Source of the DNA: Candidatus Eiseniibacteriota bacterium
GTDB taxonomy: Bacteria; Eisenbacteria; RBG-16-71-46; CAIMUX01
Direction: 5' to 3'
DNA length: 5,565 bases
Assembly: GCA_020431745.1 (NCBI GenBank)
Contig: JAGQHR010000261.1
Location: 1-5,565 of the forward strand
The notes beneath the pieces were generated by a model. The model was not told where the DNA came from and ran no database searches. It saw nothing but the letters and a program-made list of their open reading frames with translations. Below are positions 1 to 4,896 of this stretch, piece after piece. The stretch's first letter is position 1, and each line of letters starts with the position of its first letter. The position numbers and the translations under genes are program-made.

Positions 1-538
1 TCGAAGTGCCGATCACCAGAACCGTACGTGCCTTCTCCGCCGCGAGAAACGCCGCGTTCAGGATGCTCGACTCCAGCATCTCGCCGAACCACACGACGTC
101 AGGACGCAGCATCGCGCCGCACTCGCAACGCGGTGGTAGCTCCCGCAGCGGGACCTCGCGGTTCTCCAGCTTCCGGCCGTCCGCGGTGCAGCGCATGTTC
201 CAGATCGATCCGTGCAGACGATGGACGCGGCGACTGCCGGCGCGCTCGTGCAGACCGTCGACGTTCTGGGTGACCAGCGCGAAGTCGTCACACCAGAGCT
301 CCTCCATCTCGACGACGGTCCGATGGGCGGCGTTGGGCTCACAGGACGCGATCTGGACCCGGCGGGCCTCATAGAATCGCCAACCACGAAGGGGATCCTC
401 CGCGAAACCCTCGGGAGTCGCCACATCCTCGACGCGCGACCCTTCCCACAGTCCCCCGGCATCACGAAACGTCGCGACGCCGCTCTCCGCGGAGATTCCG
501 GCACCGCTCAAAACGAGAAAGGGAGGTTTGACCGCCAC
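1..538 (-). CDS. cobB: Sirtuin, CobB/SIRT5-type NAD-dependent protein deacylase (3' end outside window)
   Basis: Sirtuins remove acyl groups from protein lysines using NAD+, giving nicotinamide and O-acyl-ADP-ribose. The frame is open from a GTG at 538 to the left edge (179 residues, C-terminus missing; the family is usually about 230-250). Visible motifs are the NAD-binding GAGISAESG (residues 12-20) with TFRDAGGLW (23-31), PNAAH, TQNVDGLH (90-97), the catalytic His in LHG (H109), RPDVVWFGE, and VIGTS at 175-179. Y56-x-x-R59 (in FYEARR) matches the Tyr/Arg pair that lets SIRT5 and E. coli CobB accept acidic acyl groups, so desuccinylase/demalonylase activity is inferred. The zinc module keeps C117 and C138-E-C140, but the second Cys of the first pair is missing (CTAD). 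From memory, E. coli CobB also lacks it. GTG is chosen because GGAGG lies 6 nt upstream and the start falls just before the first beta strand. The gene diverges from the atp operon. Confidence 0.93.
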   Translation of the reverse strand, partial: MAVKPPFLVLSGAGISAESGVATFRDAGGLWEGSRVEDVATPEGFAEDPLRGWRFYEARRVQIASCEPNAAHRTVVEMEELWCDDFALVTQNVDGLHERAGSRRVHRLHGSIWNMRCTADGRKLENREVPLRELPPRCECGAMLRPDVVWFGEMLESSILNAAFLAAEKARTVLVIGTS

Positions 539-544
539 GAAATG

Positions 545-549
545 CCTCC
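545..549 (-). promoter_or_regulatory. Ribosome binding site fixing the sirtuin GTG start
   Basis: On the minus strand GGAGG is followed by 6 nt and then GTG at 538. No ATG lies near the conserved N-terminus in this frame, so this site decides the start. Confidence 0.75.
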
Positions 550-643
550 GTCGAGCTGGGAACCGCCTGCTCACCGCGCGGCGGCCCCTTGGTGTGAGCT
601 TCGGTTCGAACCTGCTTGGAGTCCGCCGTCGCCGCAATCTTCT

Positions 644-691
644 GAACGAGCCGTCTCGCGCGCGCGCCCTGCGCGCGCCTGCGAACGAGCC
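644..691. repeat. Alternating-GC hairpin flanked by a 9-nt direct repeat
   Basis: GCGCGCGC at 660-667 can pair with GCGCGCGC at 671-678 across a 3-nt loop (CCT). The direct repeat GAACGAGCC occurs at 644-652 and 683-691, on either side. There is no T-run, so it is not an intrinsic terminator. Alternating GC is prone to Z-DNA or cruciform formation. Function is unknown and chance in GC-rich DNA is possible. Confidence 0.4.
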
Positions 692-799
692 CATCGCGAC
701 CGTCCGCGCTGCGAATCCCCATGTTTCCGGGGGTTTTCGGCTGCACGCGACCGGGACAGGGTACGCCCAAAGCCGGGTCGCGAACTTCTTGGATCAGAC

Positions 800-814
800 A
801 TTAGGTGCGCTAAT
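800..814. repeat. Interrupted palindrome ATTAG-N5-CTAAT, possible operator
   Basis: A perfect 5+5 inverted repeat with a 5-nt spacer stands out as an AT-richer patch in GC-rich DNA between two divergent genes. The shape resembles a dimeric regulator site, but no regulator gene is in view and a single short copy could be chance. Confidence 0.25.
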
Positions 815-877
815 ACGAGTCGGTTCTGATATGCGGCTGACCGAGGGTCGAGTGAGCGGACTCCGAGACGATCCACC

Positions 878-898
878 GGTCGCCCCCCGGGTGCGACC
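878..898. repeat. Inverted repeat GGTCGC / GCGACC
   Basis: Perfect 6-bp arms at 878-883 and 893-898 with a 9-nt C/G-rich loop. No T-run follows. It may be a minor RNA hairpin or protein site, with no further support. Confidence 0.25.
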
Positions 899-1098
899 TA
901 TCGCCGATCGAAACGAATCCCTAACGGCCTGTCCTGGAAAGGTCTACAGCCGCAACCGCCAGTCATCGCAGGTCGGTCCGTGGGTGGGCCATCCGGCGGT
1001 ACCCGACCCGGTCGAGAACAAGATCTGATGCCAAGGTGAGCCTTTCTTTGTGTATCCTAATCCCCGGGGGTGTTTGTGAAATGACGGAACAAGGCGGG

Positions 1099-1127
1099 TT
1101 GACATGCCGAGCCCCTCTGCGGATAAT
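1099..1127 (+). promoter_or_regulatory. Strong sigma70-type promoter of the atp operon
   Basis: The -35 box TTGACA (1099-1104) is a perfect consensus. A 17-nt spacer follows and then the -10 box GATAAT (1122-1127), which matches five of six consensus bases. Transcription would start near 1134-1135, giving a leader of about 64 nt before the atpZ TTG at 1199. There is no extended -10 TGn at the right position and no obvious AT-rich UP element. The match to consensus and the position directly upstream of the operon make this the most likely main promoter. Confidence 0.82.
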
Positions 1128-1185
1128 CCGCCGCGTTGCCCAACCGGGAAGAGGGGGCATCACGTACTTCGAAACAGCGGCAGGC

Positions 1186-1190
1186 GAGGG
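1186..1190 (+). promoter_or_regulatory. Ribosome binding site deciding the atpZ start
   Basis: GAGGG is followed by 8 nt and then TTG at 1199. The only other in-frame start, TTG at 1136, sits on the predicted transcription start and has no ribosome site. Confidence 0.6.
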
Positions 1191-1198
1191 CGTCTGAA

Positions 1199-1438
1199 TT
1201 GGGATTCGATCCCGAGAAGCAGGGCCGACGCTATCGCCAGGTCAGTACGGCCGCCGGGATTCCCGCGCTTCTGATCGCGGGATGCCTGGTGGGTTTCTTC
1301 CTCGGGAAGTGGCTCGACCAACGTCTTCATACCGCGCCTTGGATGCAGCTCGTATGTTTCTTCCTCGGCATGGGCGCGGCGATCCGCAATATCTGGTACC
1401 TGCTCAAGCAGGTCGAGAAAGATTCGGAGGATCTCTGA
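1199..1438 (+). CDS. atpZ: AtpZ-like ATP synthase accessory membrane protein
   Basis: A small two-helix membrane protein of the AtpZ/AtpQ type, 79 residues from TTG 1199. After a charged N-terminus (GFDPEKQGRRYRQ) comes one hydrophobic helix ending in GFFLGKWLDQRL. The TAPW motif follows, then a second helix with LGMGAAIRNI, and a Lys/Glu-rich tail. The pattern G-x3-LD-x4-T-x-PW...LG-x-x-A-x-x-RN is the family signature. In alkaliphilic Bacillus, AtpZ acts with AtpI in Mg2+/Ca2+ uptake and supports ATP synthase function. Here too it lies directly before the AtpI domain, 47 nt upstream of the chosen ATG. A longer reading from TTG 1136 would add 21 charged residues but is disfavoured because its mRNA would be leaderless. 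The start is the main doubt. Confidence 0.82.
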   Translation: MGFDPEKQGRRYRQVSTAAGIPALLIAGCLVGFFLGKWLDQRLHTAPWMQLVCFFLGMGAAIRNIWYLLKQVEKDSEDL

Positions 1439-1489
1439 CCGCCGAGACGGGGAAGCGCGCGCCGAGAAGGGTGGCGAAGGAGGGGATGT
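1435..1489 (+). promoter_or_regulatory. Ambiguous translation start region of the AtpI-AtpB frame
   Basis: Several starts compete in one frame. ATG 1486 has AGGAGG (1478-1483) only 2 nt upstream, which is short. TTG 1489 has the same site at an acceptable 5 nt. GTG 1471 has GAGAAGG directly touching it. CTG 1435 overlaps the atpZ stop (CTGA) and has GGAGG (1426-1430) 4 nt upstream, a layout typical of translational coupling but with a rare start codon. ATG 1486 is used here because it leaves a normal AtpI N-terminus. Confidence 0.5.
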
Positions 1490-3321
1490 TGGGCTTCTCG
1501 GGGAGCCTCGATAAGGATTTCCTGCGGAGGGTGGAGCGCACGACGTTGGTGCTGGGGCTCGTCCTCGGCCTGTGCGTGGCAGCCATCGCGGGCGCGCGCG
1601 GATCCGCCGCCTTCATCACGGGTGCGGCGATCTCGGTCGTGAACCTCGCCGCGATCCGGTTCATCGTCCAGAAGGTGATCCAGCCGCAGCCGCAGGTCGG
1701 CTTCCGACTCGCGATGGGACTGATGGTCAAAGTACCGGCTCTCTTCGCGATCGTGTTCCTTTGCATGAAGGTCGGTCTTCCCCTGACCTGGTTGGCGGCG
1801 GGCTTCTCGCTGCTCTTCGTCGTTCTGTTGGGGAAGGTGCTCTCGACGCTGGCCCTGCGCGCGGCCGGCATCCAGGTGAGCGAACCCCGCGCGAAGCGGA
1901 CGCGTCACGAAGGCGACTCCGGCACGACACAAAACGACGGCACCTCCCAAGGCGCCTCCAACGGCACTTCCAAGAGCGCCAAGGGACGCTTGATGGGAAC
2001 GGCCGGCACGGTCGGCCTGCTGCTCCTTCTCGGTACCCCGCTCCTGCCCTCGCTCCACGGCAAGCAGGAGGGATGGACGACGAAGTTCTGGACGGAGCAG
2101 CGCTCTGTTCTCGCTGCAGACGCAGCCAACGATTTGGGTGCCGGCACGGACGCCCACGCGGGCACGGACGCCCACACCGCCCCTTCGGCCGGTGAAGTCC
2201 CCGCGGATGCCGCGCACACCTCGGACACGGCACACACCGCGCGCACGGCAGGCACTCAGGAGCAGGCGCACACCGCTCCGGCCGACCTCCTGGCCCAGCA
2301 CGAGCCGGCCGATCAGTCCAACGACCCGCACTCCACCAATCAACAAGGTCACGACGCCCCGCCCCAGGAAGAACACTCCGCCGACGAGAATCAGGCGACG
2401 CCCCCTGCCGGTGTCCACACGACGATGGAGACCGAAAAGGGCACGATCTCGCTGTTCAACCCCGACAAGTTCCCCAAGCGCAACGAGCACGGAACGGAAG
2501 AAGCGCACGGCGGGGAGCATGGGGAAGGCCACGACGACCACGGTGGCGTCCAGCATTTCCCGAACCTGCTGACCTACGCGATCGGGATCATGCGTCCGTT
2601 GGGCGTGAGCGAGACCGTCATCGGCTATCTCGAGAAGTACGAGAACCTGATCTTCGCGCTCATCGCGACCATCATCTTGGGCCTCTTGACCTCGCGCGCG
2701 ATGCGCAAGCCGGAGATGGTCCCGGGCAAGCTGCAGAACCTCATCGAGTATCTCTTCGGCGGCTACTACGAGTTCGTCCGCGGCGTGCTGGGTGACGAGG
2801 CCAAGCGCTACATCCCGTTCGTCGGGACGCTCTTCTTCTACATCTGGTGCATGAACTGGATGGGACTGGTGCCCGGCGGACACTCGCCGACGGCGTCGCC
2901 CTACGTGACCTTCCCGCTCGCGATCTGCGTCTTCCTCTATGTGCAGTACATCGCGCTGACGCGGCTGGGGCCGATCAAGTATCTCGCGCACCTCGCGGGC
3001 GATCCCAAGGATCCCGTCGGCTGGGCCATGGTGCCCCTCATGCTGCCGCTCCACTTGATTGGAGAGCTCGCCAAGCCGCTGTCGCTGGCGCTCCGTCTCT
3101 TCGGAAACATCATGGGCGAGGACACGCTCCTCGCGCTCTTCGCCGGGCTGGTGGTGATCGCGATTCCGCACGTGGGCGGATTCGGGATTCCGTTCCATCT
3201 CCCGTTCATGTTCCTCGCCCTCTTGGCGAGCACGATCCAGGCGCTGGTCTTCTCGTTGCTTGCGACGATCTACATCTCGCAGGTCCTGCCGCACGGGCAC
3301 GACGAGGAGCACGCGCACTAA
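1486..3321 (+). CDS. atpB: In-frame fusion of AtpI and ATP synthase subunit a (AtpB) with a long His-rich linker
   Basis: One open frame of 611 residues from ATG 1486. Residues 1-131 are AtpI-like: four hydrophobic helices (about 19-36, 41-62, 76-94, 98-122) with GAAISVVNL. Residues 132-169 are hydrophilic, Ser/Thr/Asn/Gly-rich. About 170-190 is a Leu-rich hydrophobic segment preceded by K163, K166 and R168. About 194-357 is an acidic, Ala/Thr/His-rich low-complexity linker with 16 His. From about 358 subunit a begins, with helices near 388-404, 445-462, 474-493, 513-562 and 574-601. It contains KPLSLALRLFGNIMGE with the essential proton-path Arg at R537, Glu at E545, and Q585 in the last helix. 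Subunit a forms the proton half-channels of Fo; AtpI assists c-ring assembly or Mg2+ uptake in other bacteria. Normally these are separate proteins of about 130 and 230-300 residues. GC-rich third positions continue through the linker, supporting translation. Whether one or two polypeptides are made is unresolved. Confidence 0.8.
   Translation: MLGFSGSLDKDFLRRVERTTLVLGLVLGLCVAAIAGARGSAAFITGAAISVVNLAAIRFIVQKVIQPQPQVGFRLAMGLMVKVPALFAIVFLCMKVGLPLTWLAAGFSLLFVVLLGKVLSTLALRAAGIQVSEPRAKRTRHEGDSGTTQNDGTSQGASNGTSKSAKGRLMGTAGTVGLLLLLGTPLLPSLHGKQEGWTTKFWTEQRSVLAADAANDLGAGTDAHAGTDAHTAPSAGEVPADAAHTSDTAHTARTAGTQEQAHTAPADLLAQHEPADQSNDPHSTNQQGHDAPPQEEHSADENQATPPAGVHTTMETEKGTISLFNPDKFPKRNEHGTEEAHGGEHGEGHDDHGGVQHFPNLLTYAIGIMRPLGVSETVIGYLEKYENLIFALIATIILGLLTSRAMRKPEMVPGKLQNLIEYLFGGYYEFVRGVLGDEAKRYIPFVGTLFFYIWCMNWMGLVPGGHSPTASPYVTFPLAICVFLYVQYIALTRLGPIKYLAHLAGDPKDPVGWAMVPLMLPLHLIGELAKPLSLALRLFGNIMGEDTLLALFAGLVVIAIPHVGGFGIPFHLPFMFLALLASTIQALVFSLLATIYISQVLPHGHDEEHAH
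1982..1995 (+). promoter_or_regulatory. Possible internal start for a separate subunit a
   Basis: AGGGA (1982-1986) lies 6 nt before ATG 1993-1995, in frame with subunit a. Starting here gives a 442-residue protein opening with a Leu-rich, signal-peptide-like segment (MGTAGTVGLLLLLGTPLLP), as in the signal-bearing subunit a of Bacteroidetes. Against it, the positive residues expected in a signal n-region (K163, K166, R168) lie upstream of this Met, and the ribosome site is only moderate. Confidence 0.4.
2143..2178 (+). repeat. Two tandem 18-nt units in the linker coding region
   Basis: Two adjacent 18-nt units share their first 15 bases (GGCACGGACGCCCAC) and encode GTDAHA then GTDAHT. Downstream the related peptide pattern AHT recurs several times (AAHTSD, TAHTAR, QAHTAP). 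This suggests that the linker grew partly by repeat expansion. Confidence 0.7.
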
Positions 3322-3361
3322 GTTGTAGACGGCGGACGGGTCGTCACGAGCGACTTTGCAA

Positions 3362-3381
3362 GTGGCCGACGCTACGGCCAC
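3362..3381 (+). other. Stem-loop between atpB and atpE
   Basis: GTGGCCG (3362-3368) pairs perfectly with CGGCCAC (3375-3381) across a 6-nt loop. No T-run follows, so termination is unlikely. It sits in the 177-nt leader of atpE and could affect mRNA stability or processing; that role is inferred. Confidence 0.5.
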
Positions 3382-3435
3382 GAAAGACATTGCAGGCGGC
3401 GATCGATGCCGCGCAGACGATTTCCCCGCGTCCCT

Positions 3436-3470
3436 GAGGGAGGCGAGGAGAGGAGGCGCCACGCGGCGCT
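3436..3470 (+). promoter_or_regulatory. Purine-rich ribosome-site-like run and small hairpin upstream of atpE
   Basis: Bases 3436-3456 are a G/A-rich run (one C) with several Shine-Dalgarno-like cores, including AGGAGG at 3451-3456, but no start codon follows at a usable distance. Directly after it GCGCC (3456-3460) can pair with GGCGC (3465-3469), plus a G-U pair from 3455 to 3470. It could be a standby or decoy ribosome site raising atpE translation. No other gene is visible in 3322-3498. Confidence 0.35.
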
Positions 3471-3484
3471 GGACAATCGAGAAC

Positions 3485-3490
3485 AAGGAG
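3485..3490 (+). promoter_or_regulatory. Ribosome binding site of atpE
   Basis: AAGGAG lies 8 nt before ATG 3499. This selects 3499 over upstream in-frame starts such as ATG 3406, which would add a charged, non-family N-terminus. Confidence 0.8.
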
Positions 3491-3498
3491 CAACGAAC

Positions 3499-3726
3499 AT
3501 GGAAATGAACCTGTTGGGAGTCGGACTGCCGTTGGGCCTGGGCTTCGCCGCTCTGGGTTCCGGCATCGGCCTCGGTAACGCGGTCAACGGCGCCATGCAG
3601 GCGATGGGTCGTCAGCCGGAAGCGCACGGCAAGATCCAGGTCAGCATGATCATCGGTATGGCGTTCATCGAGGCGCTCACCATCTACGCGTTCGTGACCG
3701 TCTTCGTCCTCCAGGCGAAGCTCTAG
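3499..3726 (+). CDS. atpE: ATP synthase subunit c
   Basis: Subunit c is the proteolipid that forms the rotating ring of Fo and carries protons through the membrane. The 75-residue length is typical. It folds as a two-helix hairpin. Helix 1 holds the glycine-rich packing motif GSGIGLG (residues 20-26, Gly at every second position). The polar loop is GRQPEAHGK (37-45), which contacts F1. Helix 2 holds the proton-binding Glu E58 in GMAFIEALTIYAF. The residue after Glu is Ala, and L25 occupies the place where sodium-type rings have Gln, so proton coupling is inferred. The gene follows subunit a after a 177-nt leader and is followed by a strong stem-loop. Ring size cannot be read from sequence alone. 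Confidence 0.97.
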   Translation: MEMNLLGVGLPLGLGFAALGSGIGLGNAVNGAMQAMGRQPEAHGKIQVSMIIGMAFIEALTIYAFVTVFVLQAKL

Positions 3727-3757
3727 AACCCGTTCGGGATCACGAGCGTTCACCGGG

Positions 3758-3780
3758 GCCCCGGCCGCTGAGGTCGGGGC
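3758..3780 (+). other. Strong stem-loop between atpE and atpF
   Basis: GCCCCGGCC (3758-3766) pairs with GGTCGGGGC (3772-3780): nine pairs, one of them G-U, around a 5-nt loop (GCTGA). The overlapping palindrome CCGGGGCCCCGG (3753-3764) offers another fold. A purine-rich tail rather than a T-run follows, and the operon continues, so this is not a terminator. A role protecting the upstream atpE message from 3' exonucleases is plausible but inferred. Confidence 0.55.
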
Positions 3781-3804
3781 AGGGCAGGGCGACGGAGACT
3801 AGGC

Positions 3805-4314
3805 ATGGGCGAAATCAAATGGGATTTGGTCGTTACCCAGATCGTGGGCTTCCTCTTGGTCCTCTGGATCTTGCGGAAGTACGCGTGGGGACCCGTAGTG
3901 AGCACTCTGGAGTCGCGCCGGGACAAGATCCGCAGCGACTTCGAGGACATCGATCGCAAGAAGGGTGAGGTCGCGAGCCTGCAGTCCAAGCTCGAGGCCG
4001 AGCTCCGCGAGATCGAGAGTCAGGCACGCGCCAAGATCCAGGAAGGCGTGCACGAGGGCGAACGGGTCGGTGCGGAGATCAAGGAAAAGGCGCGTCAGGA
4101 CGCGCAGGCCATGATCCACCGGGCCGGCGAGCAGATCGAGCAGGATCGGAACAAGGCGCAGGTCGAGCTCCGCAACCAGATGGTCACGATGGTGATCGCG
4201 GCGGCGGAGAAGATCTTGGGCGAAAAGCTCGACCCGGCGGCGCAGAAGGGGCAGATCGACGCGTTCCTGCAGTCGCTCGGCGGCATGAAGTCGGGCGGGA
4301 GGAGCGAGTCGTGA
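3805..4314 (+). CDS. atpF: ATP synthase subunit b
   Basis: Subunit b is the peripheral stalk that holds the F1 head still against the rotating ring. The protein has 169 residues, slightly longer than E. coli b (156). One N-terminal transmembrane helix (about 8-24, VVTQIVGFLLVLWILRK) is followed by KYAWGPV and then a long charged helix (about 35-140) rich in Glu, Lys, Arg and Ala, expected to form the dimeric coiled coil. The C-terminal part (MVIAAAEKILGEKLD) matches the delta-binding end. ATG 3805 is supported by GGAG 7 nt upstream. The stop overlaps the atpH start by 4 nt (GTGA), implying translational coupling. Only one b-type gene is present, so the stalk is probably a homodimer unless a b' gene lies elsewhere. 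Confidence 0.95.
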   Translation: MGEIKWDLVVTQIVGFLLVLWILRKYAWGPVVSTLESRRDKIRSDFEDIDRKKGEVASLQSKLEAELREIESQARAKIQEGVHEGERVGAEIKEKARQDAQAMIHRAGEQIEQDRNKAQVELRNQMVTMVIAAAEKILGEKLDPAAQKGQIDAFLQSLGGMKSGGRSES

Positions 4315-4865
4315 TCCGCGATCGCGGAGTCGCCCTCAAATACGCCAACGCGCTCTTCAGCGCGGCCGAGCATCGAGGCGTCGCGGAGCAGGTCCTCGCG
4401 GATCTGCAGGGCGTGGCGGAGCTCGAGAAGCTGGGACCGTCGCTGCAGGACTTCTTGGAGTCTCCTTCGGTGCTGGACGAGCACAAGGAGCAGATGGTGA
4501 CGTCCGTCCTGCGGGGCAAGGTGCACGAGCTGGTCGTCCAGTTGCTGCTCCTCATGCTGCGCAAGAAGCGGATCGGCCACTATCCCTTGGTGCTGCCGCA
4601 CTACCAGACCCTCGTCGAGGCGAAGCTCGGCGTGCTGCGGGCGGAGGTCGTGACCGCGATCCCGATCGACGCGGCGACGCTCGATTCCCTGCGGGCCGGT
4701 CTGGAGAAGTCGACGGGCAAGAAGCTGCGGCTCGAGCATCGGGTCGATCCTTCCATCCTCGGCGGCGTCGTCGCCACCGTGGGGGGAGAGGTCATCGACT
4801 CCAGCGTGCGGCACCGTCTGGCGGCGCTGCGCGAGGAGCTGCTCGCATCGAACGTGCTGAGCTAG
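4311..4865 (+). CDS. atpH: ATP synthase subunit delta (OSCP)
   Basis: Delta joins the b stalk to the top of the F1 head. The 184-residue length is normal for the family. The N-terminal helical domain (about 1-105) starts with ALKYANALFSAAEHRG, the typical YA-x-ALF motif, and includes FLESPSVLDEHKE. The C-terminal domain (about 106-184) has the family signature VDPSILGGVVATVGGEVIDSS followed by RHRLAALREEL. The GTG start lies within the atpF stop (GTGA overlap), with GGAGG at 4298-4302 8 nt upstream, so it is probably translated by coupling with atpF. The atpA start lies 31 nt past the stop. Confidence 0.95.
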   Translation: MIRDRGVALKYANALFSAAEHRGVAEQVLADLQGVAELEKLGPSLQDFLESPSVLDEHKEQMVTSVLRGKVHELVVQLLLLMLRKKRIGHYPLVLPHYQTLVEAKLGVLRAEVVTAIPIDAATLDSLRAGLEKSTGKKLRLEHRVDPSILGGVVATVGGEVIDSSVRHRLAALREELLASNVLS

Positions 4866-4896
4866 CGAAAACACAGGCACAGGTGAGGTAGGAAGC

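Larger units (their letters stand above)
539..1098. other. Divergent intergenic region, no convincing gene
   Basis: About 560 bases separate the sirtuin start from the atp promoter. Open frames here on both strands are Arg/Pro/Ala-rich, have no recognisable domain and no good ribosome site, and look like chance frames in GC-rich DNA. The stretch contains short inverted repeats at 660-678, 800-814 and 878-898. I find no clear promoter for the sirtuin on the minus strand, although it should lie here, and no tRNA or other RNA gene. Confidence 0.6.

Noticed and set aside
603..612. GGTTCGAACC, resembling a tRNA T-arm loop
   Set aside because: Flanking bases do not form a 5-bp T-stem on either strand and no anticodon or acceptor stem is found nearby.
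714..737. Hairpin AATCCCC / GGGGGTT followed by TT, as an intrinsic terminator
   Set aside because: Stem is weak (7 pairs with a wobble), the T-run is short and partly in the stem, and no gene on the + strand ends upstream of it in the window.
58..829. Open frames on the + strand and in another minus frame across the sirtuin gene
   Set aside because: The minus frame starting at GTG 538 gives a clear sirtuin with all motifs in order; the others give no recognisable protein.
528..1028. 166-codon + strand frame in the intergenic region
   Set aside because: TTG start without a ribosome site, Arg-rich composition with no domain or membrane pattern; likely chance.
1081..1197. 38-codon frame from ATG 1081 ending just before the atpZ start, as a leader peptide
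   Set aside because: No ribosome site, and the strong promoter lies inside it, so transcripts from that promoter would lack its start.
1860..1992. Sequencing frameshift creating an artificial AtpI-AtpB fusion
   Set aside because: The AtpI helices, the connecting region and subunit a are all in the same frame with GC-rich third positions throughout. A simple indel would put the two domains in different frames. A lost stop by base error cannot be excluded but is less likely.
1327..3753. 808-codon open frame on the minus strand across the AtpI-AtpB and atpE genes
   Set aside because: It is antisense to well-recognised genes. Its Arg/Asp/Glu/His-rich sequence is what the complement of GC-rich coding DNA produces, and no domain or ribosome site is visible.
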